NCBI GenBank assembly: GCA_025526915.1
Contig: JAHLKH010000244.1
Coordinates: 1-32,939 of the forward strand
Reading direction: 5' to 3'
DNA from: Entophlyctis helioformis
Lineage: Eukaryota; Chytridiomycota; Chytridiomycetes; Chytridiales; Chytriomycetaceae
Length of the DNA: 32,939 bases
In this document: positions 1-9,376 of the stretch, one piece after another
How positions within the stretch are numbered: the first letter of the stretch is position 1
How the letters are laid out: each line of letters opens with the position of its first letter
Translations under genes and position numbers: made by a program
The notes under the pieces: generated by a model
What the model was told of the DNA's origin: nothing
The model's input: only the letters and a program-made list of their open reading frames with translations
Databases searched by the model: none

Positions 1-3000
1 GCATCTCGGACGGCGGTGTGATGGGCACGGGCGATCCAGCCGACTCGGCCGACGACAACGGCGACGACGGCGACGCACCAACAACCACATCGACGCCAGC
101 CGCTACGCTGTGCGGTTGCTTGGGCGATCCGACCACCAGGTGCTGGCCGTGGGCCGCATCGTGCAGCCCTTGGAGCGCTGTACCCGCCGCATCGTCAAAC
201 GACGGTACAAGATCGTCGCTCGGCGGGCTGCGTAACGCTGTCGATGTCGTCGTCGCAGTCGTCGTCGCCGCCACGGACGCCTGAACCGAGTCAATCGAGA
301 GTCGCAGAGCAAGCGGACGTTCGTCCGAGTCGCGCACCTCCTGCTCCTTCCATGTCCCGTCGCGCCGTCCACGCCGTCCATGCCGTCCTCATCACTCGCA
401 GACTGCTGCTCGATATCCGCCAGATCCGTCATCACAATCGACGGGCTCGCCACATCCTCGTGCAGCATCCCACGCGGCAGCCTCTCGACCTGGTCAACGT
501 TTGCATCCTCATCGCTCTTGTCGCCGCCACCGCCGCCGCCGCTGCCACGCAGGCCAGACACGGGCACTGGCGTGCGCATATCGCCGCGACTCACGGCCCG
601 TGCACGCACCGTCGACGTTGACGCGTTGGATGTATCCGAATGGTATCCAGCCGCCGCCACGCTCAAACTCGCCGTCGTCGCCGCCGTCGTGTGGACGCAG
701 CAGATCCCGCATCAGCGGTCGTGTCAGGCGAGTCCGGTGGCAGCATGACCAACACGGGCCGTCGACCGCGATGCCGGCACGGTTTGGTCCGCAGCGGGGC
801 AACGGCAACAGGGGGCGACTGGGAGCGCAGGTGCCCGAGCCCGTGCCGATGCCAGTGCCAGTGCCAGCGCCAGTGCCGTAGACCGACGTGCGCGGCGACA
901 CGTGTTCCAGCACCGCGCGCACGGATACGGTCTTGCAGCCGTGCAAGCCGACTCGGACTCGGCCCTGATAGCTGCAGGGTCTGGGCCGGACTGCAGGCGA
1001 TGGCGATGGCGATGATGATGGCTTGGGGATCGCACCGGGCCCGCACCGTCGACCACGTGGTGCGGTGCCGCGACCGCGACCGCCGGCTCTCGTCAGCAGC
1101 CGGCTCTACTACGCCCACGCCGACGCCGCCACCGTCAACCGACGCGTTGGTGCGCGCTGAATCCGTGTCCGCTTCGATCGTTGTGGCTGTGCCATATGCT
1201 GCACCGACAGTCAGTCTTGCTTCATCTCCACACACACGCATCTACACGGGAGGCGGCCACTCACCGAGCCAAACACGAGCTCGCTCATCCCATCGCCATC
1301 GCCGTCGCCATTGCCGTCGCCGTGCTCGCGAGACAGCACGGCCGTCGTGATCGCCACCATGGCAAACGACGTATGCAGTTCGGGGTGCATAAACGCCGTC
1401 GACGGCGGCGACATCTGCACCAGGTCCGGCCGCTCCGAGGTCGAGAACAGCGATGTCTGCGAGTAGCGCTTGCGCACGGCCGACACCAGCAGCGGCGACT
1501 CGGGTTCAGAGTCGGCCCCATCGCGATGGTCGTTGTCGTCGTGGTTGTCGTCGGCACTCGCAGTCGCCATGATCGTCGACACACGCAGCAGCCGCGCGTC
1601 CGTCTCGTCGTCCGAGTCGCCCGAGTCGCCAAACAGCCCCCGGCTCGCCGTCGTCGACCGATGCCGCGCGACGCATCGCCCGCTCGACCAGCACGCGTCC
1701 GTCGGCGTTGTAGCCTGCATCGGTATCCGCCACCGAGCTGGCGACCGAGACCATGGACCCCGTATCGCCCTCTGGCACGCTCTCAGGCCCGGACCTCCCC
1801 GCCGCGTGGAGGTACAGGGCCGGCGTGTCGGCTGCCGGCGACAGGATCGCTTCCACGTCGTCGAGCAAATGGCCAATCTCGCTCAGCGCGTTCGAGTGGT
1901 GCGGCTCGGCAGCCATCTGCTCGCCGACGCCCTCGCCGCCACCGTCGCCGCCATCATAGCTCGTACTCTCGGCGTCACCCGAGTCGGTGCGCACGGGCCG
2001 TCGCTCCAGCGTGGACGTGGCAACCGACTCGCTGCGTCCCGAGCTGCTCGTCGCATGAAACGGCGTGCGCGAGTAGATGGTGTCGAAGCGGTCCGCCATG
2101 CCGCCGTCGCCATTATGATCATCGCCATGATCATCGCCGCCACCAACAATAAACAGGTCACGGATCCGTTCCTCGAGCGGCCGTTTGGCGACACCCATGC
2201 CACCACTGCCGCCGCCACCGACACCATCGCCGCCGTCGATATCAAAATGCGTCGACTCGAGCCGCACAAACGAGACGGCCGCCGACGAGACAATCGACGC
2301 GTCCGACAGCCGGCGCACGGGCCGGTGCGGGATCGCGTCGTCTGTGAGGCTGGTCCTATCGCTCCGATCGCTTCGATCGCCCCAATCGCCTCGCTGTCTG
2401 CTGCTCTCGTATGTCTCGTCGCCATACTCATACGCGTCGTAGCGGGCATCGTCGTCCGAGAGTGTCTATCCAGCCAAGCAGGGTGATCGTGTGGGATGTG
2501 AGTCGAGTGCACCAGACAAGCCACAGAGAGTGACCAGAGACTCACCGACGAGTAGGCGACGTCATCCGGCCGAGACAGGGGCGACGTTGTCATACCGGCC
2601 GATGCGCCAGCAGCCGCACCAGCAGCAACCTGCAACGAGCTTGTGTTGGTCTTGTCCTTTGGCTTTTTGGTCAGCTTGAGCTTGAAGCGTTTCTTTTTGG
2701 CGGCAGGCGAGGCCGTGTCGGTGCGTGACGCGGTCCACGCAGGCGCGACGGGCTCTGGCAGGGAGATGGACATGGGCACGGACGGCGACGGAGCCGAAGC
2801 CGAAGCCGAACCTGAGGCGGATGCGGATGCCGACGATTCGGTAGATGCGGACAGAGGCGACCGCGCGGCACTCGAGCGACGCGGTGCCAGATCGACGGCG
2901 AGCGATGCACCAGCAGTGGCAGTTGCGTTGGTACTGCCTGGTGGATTGCTTGTGGTCGCACTCGAGCTGGTGCTAGTGCTGGTGCTGGTGTTCAGGCCCT

Positions 3001-3832
3001 TGAAGAAGAGCGTAACGCGGCGACCGAGCGACCGGCCCTTTTTCCGACGCTTGCGCTCCTTCTTGAGCTCATCGGGGGTCATGAGATGCAGAGCGCCGTT
3101 GCTGCCGGCATCCAGCGACAAGCTGGAGCGCTGTGCACCACCACCACCACCACTACTACTGGTTGGATCAGCGCCGTTGCCGTTGTTGTTGTACAGGCCA
3201 CTCGAGCGGCGTTTTGAGGCCAAGTAGGCGGCATACTCGTCGTCGTCGAGGTCGTCGAGGTCGTCTGAATCTGCCTGGCCGTCGCCTTTGTCGTCATCAT
3301 AGCCTCTGTCGTCGTCATTGGTGTAGTTGGTGTAGTTGGGGCCGTTGGGGCGGTCGAGCCAGGAGGCATCGGCGGGGCGGTCAAGGCGCACGTTGCCCGA
3401 CAGGCGATCGTGGGCGATGTACGAGCTGTGGGGACGCACTTGGCGGGCGGTGCCCGTGCTTGTTCTTGGACGAGAGCCCGAGACAGAGACAGAGACAGAG
3501 CGAGACGGAGAGCGAGACGGCGAGCGAGAGGCAGAGCGGGGGCCGGGGCGGGGGCGAGGGACGGGAGTGGCAAAGGGGGCAGGGGCCGTGCCCGGCAGGC
3601 CGAGGCGGTCGCTGTTGGCGTGGCTGCTGCTGGCGTGGCTGCTGTGGGCGTGGGCCAGAGGCGAGAGCGAGCGGTGGCGGCGACGGGAGCCAGCAGAGCC
3701 GCGCGAGTCTCTGGACCAGCGGTGCGGGCGGTCAGCGGTGGTGGTGGTGGTGGTGGTGGTAGTGGTCGCTGTGTTGTTGCTGTTGCTGTTGGTGTAAGAC
3801 GCCGCTGACGCCGGCGTCGCAGGAGTCGCCAT
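1..3832 (-). CDS. Low-complexity Ser/Ala/Asp-rich protein of unknown function, C-terminal end beyond the left edge
   Basis: I do not recognise the family. The start is the ATG at 3832-3830 (MATPATPASAAS). Exon 1 is 3832-2546, exactly 429 codons. A GTGAGT...TAG intron spans 2545-2466, and the frame continues from 2465 with TLSDDDARYDAYEYGDE. Exon 1 holds a Thr run, Arg/Ser-rich stretches, a basic segment around residues 255-280 (ELKKERKRRKKGRSLGRR, then VTLFFKGL) and a Lys cluster near residue 390 (KKKRFKLKLTKKPKDK). Exon 2 is acidic and Ser-rich (EERIRDLFIVGGGDD; LSEIGHLLDDVEAILSP). The best-looking reading frame changes at the G run 1637-1641, again near 1200-1264, once or more at 950-1050, near 700 and near 360. 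Beyond that it stays open to the window edge (DERPLALRLSIDSVQ). The changes are single-base, so indel errors or decay are both possible. The protein looks mostly disordered, and the basic patches could be nuclear or membrane-binding (inference). The 292-bp spacer to the RNase H1 stop holds GGCTCGTT and GGGGCAGGCCAA repeats. Confidence 0.55.
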
Positions 3833-4124
3833 GGCAGAGTGCGTTCAAGTGTTCGAGCGAACGTGCGATTGGCAATAGTGGGTAAAGTGTTGGTGGTGCA
3901 CATGGACAGAGCCAAGTGTTCATTCGAGGCTCGTTGGCTCGTTGGCTCGTTGGCGAGCAGGGGGGGCAGGCCAAAGGGGCAGGCCAAGGGGGCAGGCCCC
4001 TTGCTTGGTTGCTCTTTACAGACACTAAAGACATGATGGCAAGACACACACACGAGAGATGCACACAACTCGACAGAACACGAGATACACAACACGAGAA
4101 CACGAGATACAGAAAGCAGCTCGC

Positions 4125-5057
4125 CTAGTCGGCGCGCTTGAGAGCGCCCTCGTTGGCGAGCCGGTCAGCGGCCTCGTTGCCCGGGTGGCCGGCGTGGCCA
4201 CGCACCCACTCGAGGCGCACCGAGTCGCTGCGGTCGGCGAGCAGCGAGTCGAGGCGCACCCACAGGTCCTGGTTGAGGACGGGCGTGCCCTTGGACGTGG
4301 TCCAGCCGCGCTGCTTCCAGCCGGCGACCCACGACTCGACGCCGTTCTTGACGTACATGGAGTCGGAGTGGATGGTGACGGGGCCGGCCGCCGACGACGA
4401 CGACGCCGACGTGGCCTCGAGGGCACTGATGACGGCGGTCAGCTCGGCGCGGTTGTTGGTCTGCAGCTCGCCGCGCAGGGGCGCCGAGACGTTGCGCGGG
4501 TCGTTTGGGCCAAAGTAGACGCCGTAGCCGGCCTGGGCGCCGTGGAAGCCGTTGCCGAGGCACGAGCCGTCCGTGTAGATGTGCGTGCGGGGAGAGTCCT
4601 TGTCGCCCGAGTCCTTGTCGCCCGAGTCCTTGACAGCGGCCCGCGAGATGAAGCCCGGCAGGGACGGCGTGGACGGGACGGACGGGCGAGGCACGGGGGC
4701 AGGTGCAGGTGCAGGTGCATAGGCGTAGGAAGAGGCAGCCGGGGCGTAGGAAGAGACAGACGGGGCGTAGGAAGAGACAGACGGGGCGTAGGAAGCACCG
4801 GCAGAAGAGGCTCTAGATGAGACACCAGAAGAGGCTCTAGCACCAGAAGACGAGGCAGAGGGATAGCCGCGGCCAGGGGACGACACAAAGGCGGCGGCGT
4901 CTGCGTCGGTGGCAAACGACTTGAAGACGGCGCCGGGGAAGCCGTCGGTCTGGGCACGGGCCTCGTCCCACGAGGCGTAGATGCCGGGGGTGCGGCCGGC
5001 CTTGACGGCGTAGAGCTTCTGCTTCGGGGCCTTGTTGAGGTTGTTGTGCGAGAGCAT
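4125..5057 (-). CDS. RNH1: Ribonuclease H1 (hybrid-binding domain plus catalytic RNase H domain)
   Basis: A 310-residue enzyme that cleaves the RNA strand of RNA-DNA hybrids. Residues 14-58 form the RNase H1 hybrid-binding (caulimovirus VI-type) domain (KLYAVKAGRTPGIYASWDEA ... GAVFKSF). Residues 60-155 are a Ser/Ala/Pro linker with tandem SSYAPSV units and a doubled DSGDK. Residues 158-306 are the catalytic domain. The four carboxylates are visible: D163 in YTDGS, E205 in NNRAELTAV, D232 in HSDSMYV and D298 in GNEAADRLA, and WVRGHAGHPGN carries the usual flexible-loop His. The start at 5057 (MLSHNNLNKAPKQ) was chosen because the frame upstream becomes simple-sequence translation. An upstream exon supplying a mitochondrial presequence cannot be excluded. 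The gene is divergent from ARG8 and lies head-to-tail upstream of the unknown gene that starts at 3832. No frameshift is seen. Confidence 0.93.
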   Translation of the reverse strand: MLSHNNLNKAPKQKLYAVKAGRTPGIYASWDEARAQTDGFPGAVFKSFATDADAAAFVSSPGRGYPSASSSGARASSGVSSRASSAGASYAPSVSSYAPSVSSYAPAASSYAYAPAPAPAPVPRPSVPSTPSLPGFISRAAVKDSGDKDSGDKDSPRTHIYTDGSCLGNGFHGAQAGYGVYFGPNDPRNVSAPLRGELQTNNRAELTAVISALEATSASSSSAAGPVTIHSDSMYVKNGVESWVAGWKQRGWTTSKGTPVLNQDLWVRLDSLLADRSDSVRLEWVRGHAGHPGNEAADRLANEGALKRAD

Positions 5058-5662
5058 GTCCGAGGTTGGATGGGTTGGACAGATGGGTTGGATGAGACAG
5101 ATGGATGAGACAGACAGACTCGGATGGTGTGGCACTGGACGTGTGAGGCATTGGATTGTGGCACTGGAGGCATTGCATTGGACAAGGACCCCAAGAGACA
5201 CGAGAGAGACACGAGAGAGAGACCTGAAAGGGACACCTTGTAGGCCTGCAGGCCTACAAGACACACGAGAGAGACACGAGAGAGAGACACCTGAAAGGGA
5301 CACCTCAAAGGGACACCTTGTAGGCCTGCAGGGCCTACAAGACACAAGAGACAAGAGAGAGACCTGCGAGAGACAAGAGAGACCTGCGAGAGACACCAGA
5401 TACACGAGAGAGACACGAGAGAGACGCACCAGCCGAGACGCACCCACGTGGCCGGCCGGCAGCCGCACGGGCCTGCGCGCCGCCTGTCTTGCAGATCGAG
5501 GGGGCCGCATGCGGAGTGGGAGAGAGAGAGAAGAGAGTGAAGAGAGAGAGAGTGAAGAGAGAGTGTGAAGTGAGAGTGTGAAGAGAGAGTGGAGAGAGAG
5601 TGGAGAGAGAGGCGCGCGTCTGTCTCTCTCTCCACTCTCTCTCTCACTCACCCATAGTCACG
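5058..5662. promoter_or_regulatory. Divergent RNase H1 / ARG8 spacer, GA/CT-rich simple sequence
   Basis: This 605-bp spacer must hold the 5' ends of both flanking genes. It is strongly purine/pyrimidine biased. GAGACACGAGA and CACCTGAAAGGGA units recur at 5190-5430, and GAGAGAGTGAAGAGA-type microsatellite covers about 5518-5617, switching to CTCTCTC at 5618-5650. A CACGTG hexamer lies at about 5448. No TATA box is clear. Long ORFs through it are repeat translations with no domain signal. Confidence 0.5.
5237..5341. repeat. Pair of near-identical perfect palindromes
   Basis: The copy at 5237-5260 is a perfect 24-bp palindrome (half-site CTTGTAGGCCTG, with the PstI-like CTGCAG at the centre). 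The copy at 5317-5341 is the same sequence with one extra G right of centre. Both are preceded by AAAGGGACAC, so the palindrome was duplicated with its flank, 80 bp apart. It could form a hairpin in single-stranded DNA or RNA or bind a dimeric protein. No function can be assigned. Confidence 0.8.
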
Positions 5663-7316
5663 ATGCTGCGTCTGTGTCTGCGTCACCTGGCTCGGGCTCG
5701 CTCTGCGCACACGCTGCACACGCTGCACACTCTCCCGGTGCGTGTGTGCGTCTGTCTCTCTGTCTCACACTCTCTCGCTCTGTCTCACACTCTGTCTCAC
5801 ACGCCCTCTCTCTCGGGACTGCACACCCCCGCAGACGCCCGCCTTGCCTCGCTCGGCCCGCCTGTCCACCACCACATCAACTCAGTCACAGTCACAGTCG
5901 CACACGCCAACAACCGCCGACGCCGCCTTTGTCCTGCACACCTACGCCCGCCCGCCCCACCTCGTCTTCTCGCACGGCTCCGGCACCACGCTGTTCGCCT
6001 CCGACGGCCGCTCCTTTCTCGACTTTGGCGCCGGCATCGCCGTCAACGCCCTCGGCCACGCAGACCCTGCCGTGACCGCCATCATCGCAGACCAGGCCGC
6101 AAAGCTCATCCACATCTCAAACCTCTACCACAACTTGCACGCCGGCCCATGTGCCCAGGCCATCATCGACTCGCTGCACGCCGCGTCCGCTGCCCGTCGT
6201 CTCGCTGATCCCGCTGATCCCGCTGCCTCGGCCGGTCCCGCCCGCTACCTCGACGCCGACGGTGCCCGCGTCTTTTTCACAAACTCGGGCACAGAGGCCA
6301 ACGAAGGTGTGTGTGTTGTGGCTGTCTGTTGTGCCTCTCTCTCCATCCCTCCCCATCCCATCCCGTCCCTATAAAAGCTCACCACTTACACTCCCCCCAA
6401 CTCAGGCGCGCTCAAGTTTGCAAAGAAATATGCAAAGATCACCTCGGCCGGCTCGCCCTCAAAGTTCAAGGTCCTGTCCTTTGCTAACGGCTTCCACGGC
6501 CGCTCCCTCGGCGCCCTCTCCGCTACCCACAACCCAAAGTACCAGACCCCCTTCTTGCCGCTCGTGCCCGGTTTCGACGTCGCCCCGCTCAACGACATTG
6601 CCGCTGCCCGCTCCCTCATCTCAAAGGACACCTGCGCCGTCATCGTCGAGCCCATCCAGGGCGAGGGCGGCATCCACGCTGCCACCCCAGAGTTTCTGCG
6701 CGCCCTGCGCTCAGAGTGCGATGCCGTCGGCGCCCTCCTCATCTTTGACGAGATCCAGTGCGGCGTCGGCCGCACCGGCAAGATGTTTGCCCACGAGCAC
6801 GCCGGCGTCGTGCCAGACATCCTCACCATGGCAAAGCCGCTCGCAAACGGCCTCCCCATGGGCGCCATCGTCGTCTCGGCCGACGTCGCCGCGGTCATCA
6901 AGCCAGGCGACCACGGCACCACGTTTGGCGGCTCGCCGCTCGCCACCCGCGTCGCCCACCACGTCTGGTCCCGCATCTCTGCGCCAGACTTTCTCGCCGC
7001 CGTCACCCGCTCCGGCGACTACCTCTTGGCCGCCTGCCGCGACCGGCTCCTCGCCGTCTCGCCCCTCGTCTGCGACGTCCGCGGCAAGGGCCTCATGGTC
7101 GGCGTCCAGCTGCGCGACCATGTCAGCACCGCCATGTTTGTCGATCTCGCCCGCGACCGCGGCGTCCTCGTCATCTCGGCTTCCTCAAACACCATCCGGC
7201 TCGTCCCCGCCCTCACCGTCTCAAAGGCCGACATTGACAAGGCCGTGTCCGTCTTTGAAGAGGTCCTCGGCGTCATGGAGGGCCTCATTGGCGCCGGCAA
7301 GGACCTCAAGGCTTGA
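5663..7316 (+). CDS. ARG8: Acetylornithine aminotransferase, mitochondrial (three exons)
   Basis: A PLP-dependent class III aminotransferase that converts N-acetylglutamate semialdehyde and glutamate to N-acetylornithine and 2-oxoglutarate in mitochondrial arginine synthesis. Exons are 5663-5737, 5835-6306 and 6406-7316. Introns 5738-5834 (97 nt, GTGCGT...CAG) and 6307-6405 (99 nt, GTGTGT...CAG) keep the frame, giving 485 residues. Exon 1 plus the start of exon 2 (MLRLCLRHLARARSAHTL; LPRSARLSTTTSTQ) is Arg/Ser-rich, lacks acidic residues and looks like a mitochondrial presequence. Family motifs in order are FLDFGAGIAVNALGHADP, the phosphate-binding FTNSGTEANEGALKFAKKY, FHGRSLGALSAT, VEPIQGEGG, FDEIQCGVGRTG and the PLP lysine in TMAKPLANGLPMG, followed by GDHGTTFGGSPL. 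ArgD/ARG8 is preferred over ornithine-oxo-acid aminotransferase because of the presequence and motif style. 4-aminobutyrate transaminase is excluded by the HGRSLG and GHADP context. Confidence 0.93.
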
Positions 7317-7509
7317 CGCTCGACGTGCTTGTGTTCACTGCCATGCATTGCAATACACTTGGCTGTTTCCATTGTCTTGCTTTCAAGTGTGCGCTCTGGT
7401 TGGTCGTGCCCTGTGCACCGGCATCGTCCGCCCTTTCGGACAAGCTTTATCGACGCGTCCTTGTCGAGCATCTCGGCATTGCATCGCATCTCAGATCAGA
7501 TCCGCCGCC

Positions 7510-8769
7510 ATGCTTCGAGCCCTGCCAGCGAGCGGCGATGCAGACAACAAGCGGAAGCGCAGCAACAAGCGGAAGCGCAGCAACAGGCGGAAGCGCAGCG
7601 GCAGCAGCAGCGACGCCGTGGACAGCCAGACGCTGCACGACACTGTGGCTGCTGTGAACGATGCTCTTGTGGCTGCTGGCCGCACAGACCTCGTGCCTCG
7701 CTTCGCTGCTCTTGTGCGTCTCCTGCCACTGCATCTGCACCAACAGACCCCGGTCGAGCAGCCGCAGCAACTGCCGCAGCCGTGCCCTGTGGATGCCGTT
7801 GTCAGAGCCGACTCGCCCAGCAGCCGCTACACCGAGGCTGCCCGGCTGCAGGCTGGACGGGCCGTCAAGGCAACCGACTGGTGGACGCTGTATCCTTACG
7901 AGCTGCAAGCCAAGATCCTGGTGCATGCCGGCCCGCTCACTCAGCTGCTGTGCGGCCATCTCGATGTCGCCAAGATGGACGACGACGACAAGCGAGCGCT
8001 GTGGGTCGACGCGTCCAAGCAGGACTGGCAGGGCGATCTAGATCTGCTCCCGGACGCTGATCTGGTTCCCGAAGACTTTGAGCACGTCAACAGCCGCAGC
8101 ATGTACCATCGGCTGTGGGAACGCTTCCCCTACTACGACATTCCCGAAAATCCTTTCGACGACGTTCACCTGCACATCCGCGATGGGCTGTGCATGATCC
8201 CCATTCGCCACATGTGGTTCGACTGTCTTCCTCTCCTGCCACACGAATACCTCGCCATGGTGGCTACCCGCGGCGACTGTGTGACGTTCCTCGAGTGCAT
8301 GCTGGACAACGACTTCGTCCCGGTGGATGCAGACGAAACCATCCGGCTCACCGGCTCAACCAGCCGCATCGATGCTGCGGCCCAGTACGGCTCGCTCGGC
8401 GTCATCAAGCTGCTAACGGAATACGACGCGAGTGCGACATCCAGTGCCATGGACTATGCGGCATGTAACGGCCATCTCGACACGGTCAAGTGGCTCCACG
8501 AGCATCGCACCGAGGGATGTACAACTTGGGCCATGGACTGGGCCGCCCAGGGTCTGCACCTGCCTGTCGTGCAGTGGCTGCTGGCCAACCGCACCGAGGG
8601 CTTCACGTTCATGGCGATAACGAAAACACTCGATATCCAAATCCCAATGATGCTTGCGGCTTCGTTGACCCCCGAGCAGCGTGATGCCATGATCCTCGAT
8701 GCCGAAGAAAATGGCAGCCCCAAATGCAACTTTATGCTTGCCATTCTGTTTGGCGAGTCTGATGAATGA
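7510..8769 (+). CDS. Ankyrin-repeat protein A (F-box-like N-terminal half), intact
   Basis: A single-exon ORF of 419 residues, starting at the ATG at 7510 and ending TGA at 8767-8769. Residues 13-29 hold a triplicated basic unit from an 18-bp tandem repeat (KRKRSN, KRKRSN, RRKRSG), a likely nuclear localisation signal. A short helical segment follows (VAAVNDALVAAGRTDLVPRF). A segment near residues 118-145 (WWTLYPYELQAKILVHAGPL, then TQLLCG) looks like a degenerate F-box; that reading is inference. The C-terminal half has at least three ankyrin-type helices pairs of the form GHLDTVKWLHEHRTEGC and LHLPVVQWLLANRTEG. The same architecture appears in gene B (16025-19837): GRTD, the PYE/PAE...I..HAG..T..LCG segment, NSRSMYHRL/HSRSMYDRL, IPIRHMWFD/IPMRHGWFD and the WLHE.RTEGC repeats. 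The two are therefore diverged paralogs. Partner and role are unknown. Confidence 0.85.
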   Translation: MLRALPASGDADNKRKRSNKRKRSNRRKRSGSSSDAVDSQTLHDTVAAVNDALVAAGRTDLVPRFAALVRLLPLHLHQQTPVEQPQQLPQPCPVDAVVRADSPSSRYTEAARLQAGRAVKATDWWTLYPYELQAKILVHAGPLTQLLCGHLDVAKMDDDDKRALWVDASKQDWQGDLDLLPDADLVPEDFEHVNSRSMYHRLWERFPYYDIPENPFDDVHLHIRDGLCMIPIRHMWFDCLPLLPHEYLAMVATRGDCVTFLECMLDNDFVPVDADETIRLTGSTSRIDAAAQYGSLGVIKLLTEYDASATSSAMDYAACNGHLDTVKWLHEHRTEGCTTWAMDWAAQGLHLPVVQWLLANRTEGFTFMAITKTLDIQIPMMLAASLTPEQRDAMILDAEENGSPKCNFMLAILFGESDE

Positions 8770-9075
8770 ACGGTTGGGCGGCTTGTGTTGGATCACTGAT
8801 CGTCCGTGTGCATCAAGCCACGAACGCGGAAACGCGATCCTTGCCACAGCCATCATCCACGTCATGCAAGTCATGCCATGCATCCAGCACATTCATCCCA
8901 CAACCAGCCGTTGATGTGACAGCTGACCCATGAAAGCGATCTCTGGCACACTCTGCATATCGAGGGCCGAAGAGACAGGGTTACCATTCTAGTGAATACG
9001 ACCATCCCTGTCTCGACATTCGCCTTCTTTTTTGGTCGTTTCTGTTTTGCTTGTGTCGTGTCTGCCAGCCACCAT
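8770..9075. other. Spacer between ankyrin gene A and the Ty3/gypsy insertion
   Basis: About 306 bp after the gene A stop. No ORF with a recognisable domain, tRNA or tandem repeat is seen. It ends in ACCAT (9071-9075), the left copy of the 5-bp target duplication. Without the insertion, this sequence and 15794-16024 would form an intergenic region of about 540 bp between the two ankyrin paralogs. Confidence 0.6.
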
Positions 9076-9323
9076 TGTAGTACTGGGCCGCCAGACGGAC
9101 TTGCCGGCTGGTCTCTCGGGTCAGTATGTGTGCACGCGAGGAAGGGCGGGCAGACGACTCTTCATTGGGAGGCAGCACAGACCTGGTCTCTCGGGTCAGT
9201 ATGTGTGCACGCGAGGAAGGGCGGGCAGACGACTGCAAGAACGGGGGAAACCAGAGCGGCCAGTGCGGCCCGACAATGTCTGTCTGGTCACGTGACCACG
9301 GGACTGCGGCGGCATCCGTTACA
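9076..9323 (-). repeat. Ty3/gypsy 3' LTR (248 bp)
   Basis: Identical to 15541-15788 except at 9213. It contains an internal 52-bp direct duplication (9108-9159 and 9183-9234, beginning CTGGTCTCTCGGGTC) and a 12-bp perfect palindrome GGTCACGTGACC at 9286-9297. In transcription orientation this palindrome lies about 26-37 nt into U3. No clear TATA box is visible. Confidence 0.95.
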
Positions 9324-9376
9324 CTCCCCCCAGCGTAGACAGCCACTTATAGGAAAGAAGAGTGGATGAACAGCGA

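Noticed and set aside
1242..1264. A GTGAGT...TAG segment of 23 nt as an intron of the left-edge gene
   Set aside because: It is far shorter than every other intron here (71-118 nt). I treat the frame change as unresolved instead.
1181..2486. Plus-strand ORFs of 323 and 338 codons
   Set aside because: They are Arg/His/Ala-rich shadows of the minus-strand gene, with no domain or start context.
4439..5651. Minus-strand extensions of the RNase H1 frame and an overlapping 402-codon ORF
   Set aside because: Beyond 5057 they translate GA/CT microsatellite into Ser/Leu repeats, and the overlapping ORF is a shadow of the RNase H1 frame.
6365..6385. CCCTATAAAAGC as a TATA-box promoter
   Set aside because: It lies inside intron 2 of ARG8, between a sound donor and acceptor, with no downstream gene start.
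9108..9234. Short direct repeats as a CRISPR-like array
   Set aside because: There are only two copies, they lie inside an LTR, and the genome is eukaryotic.
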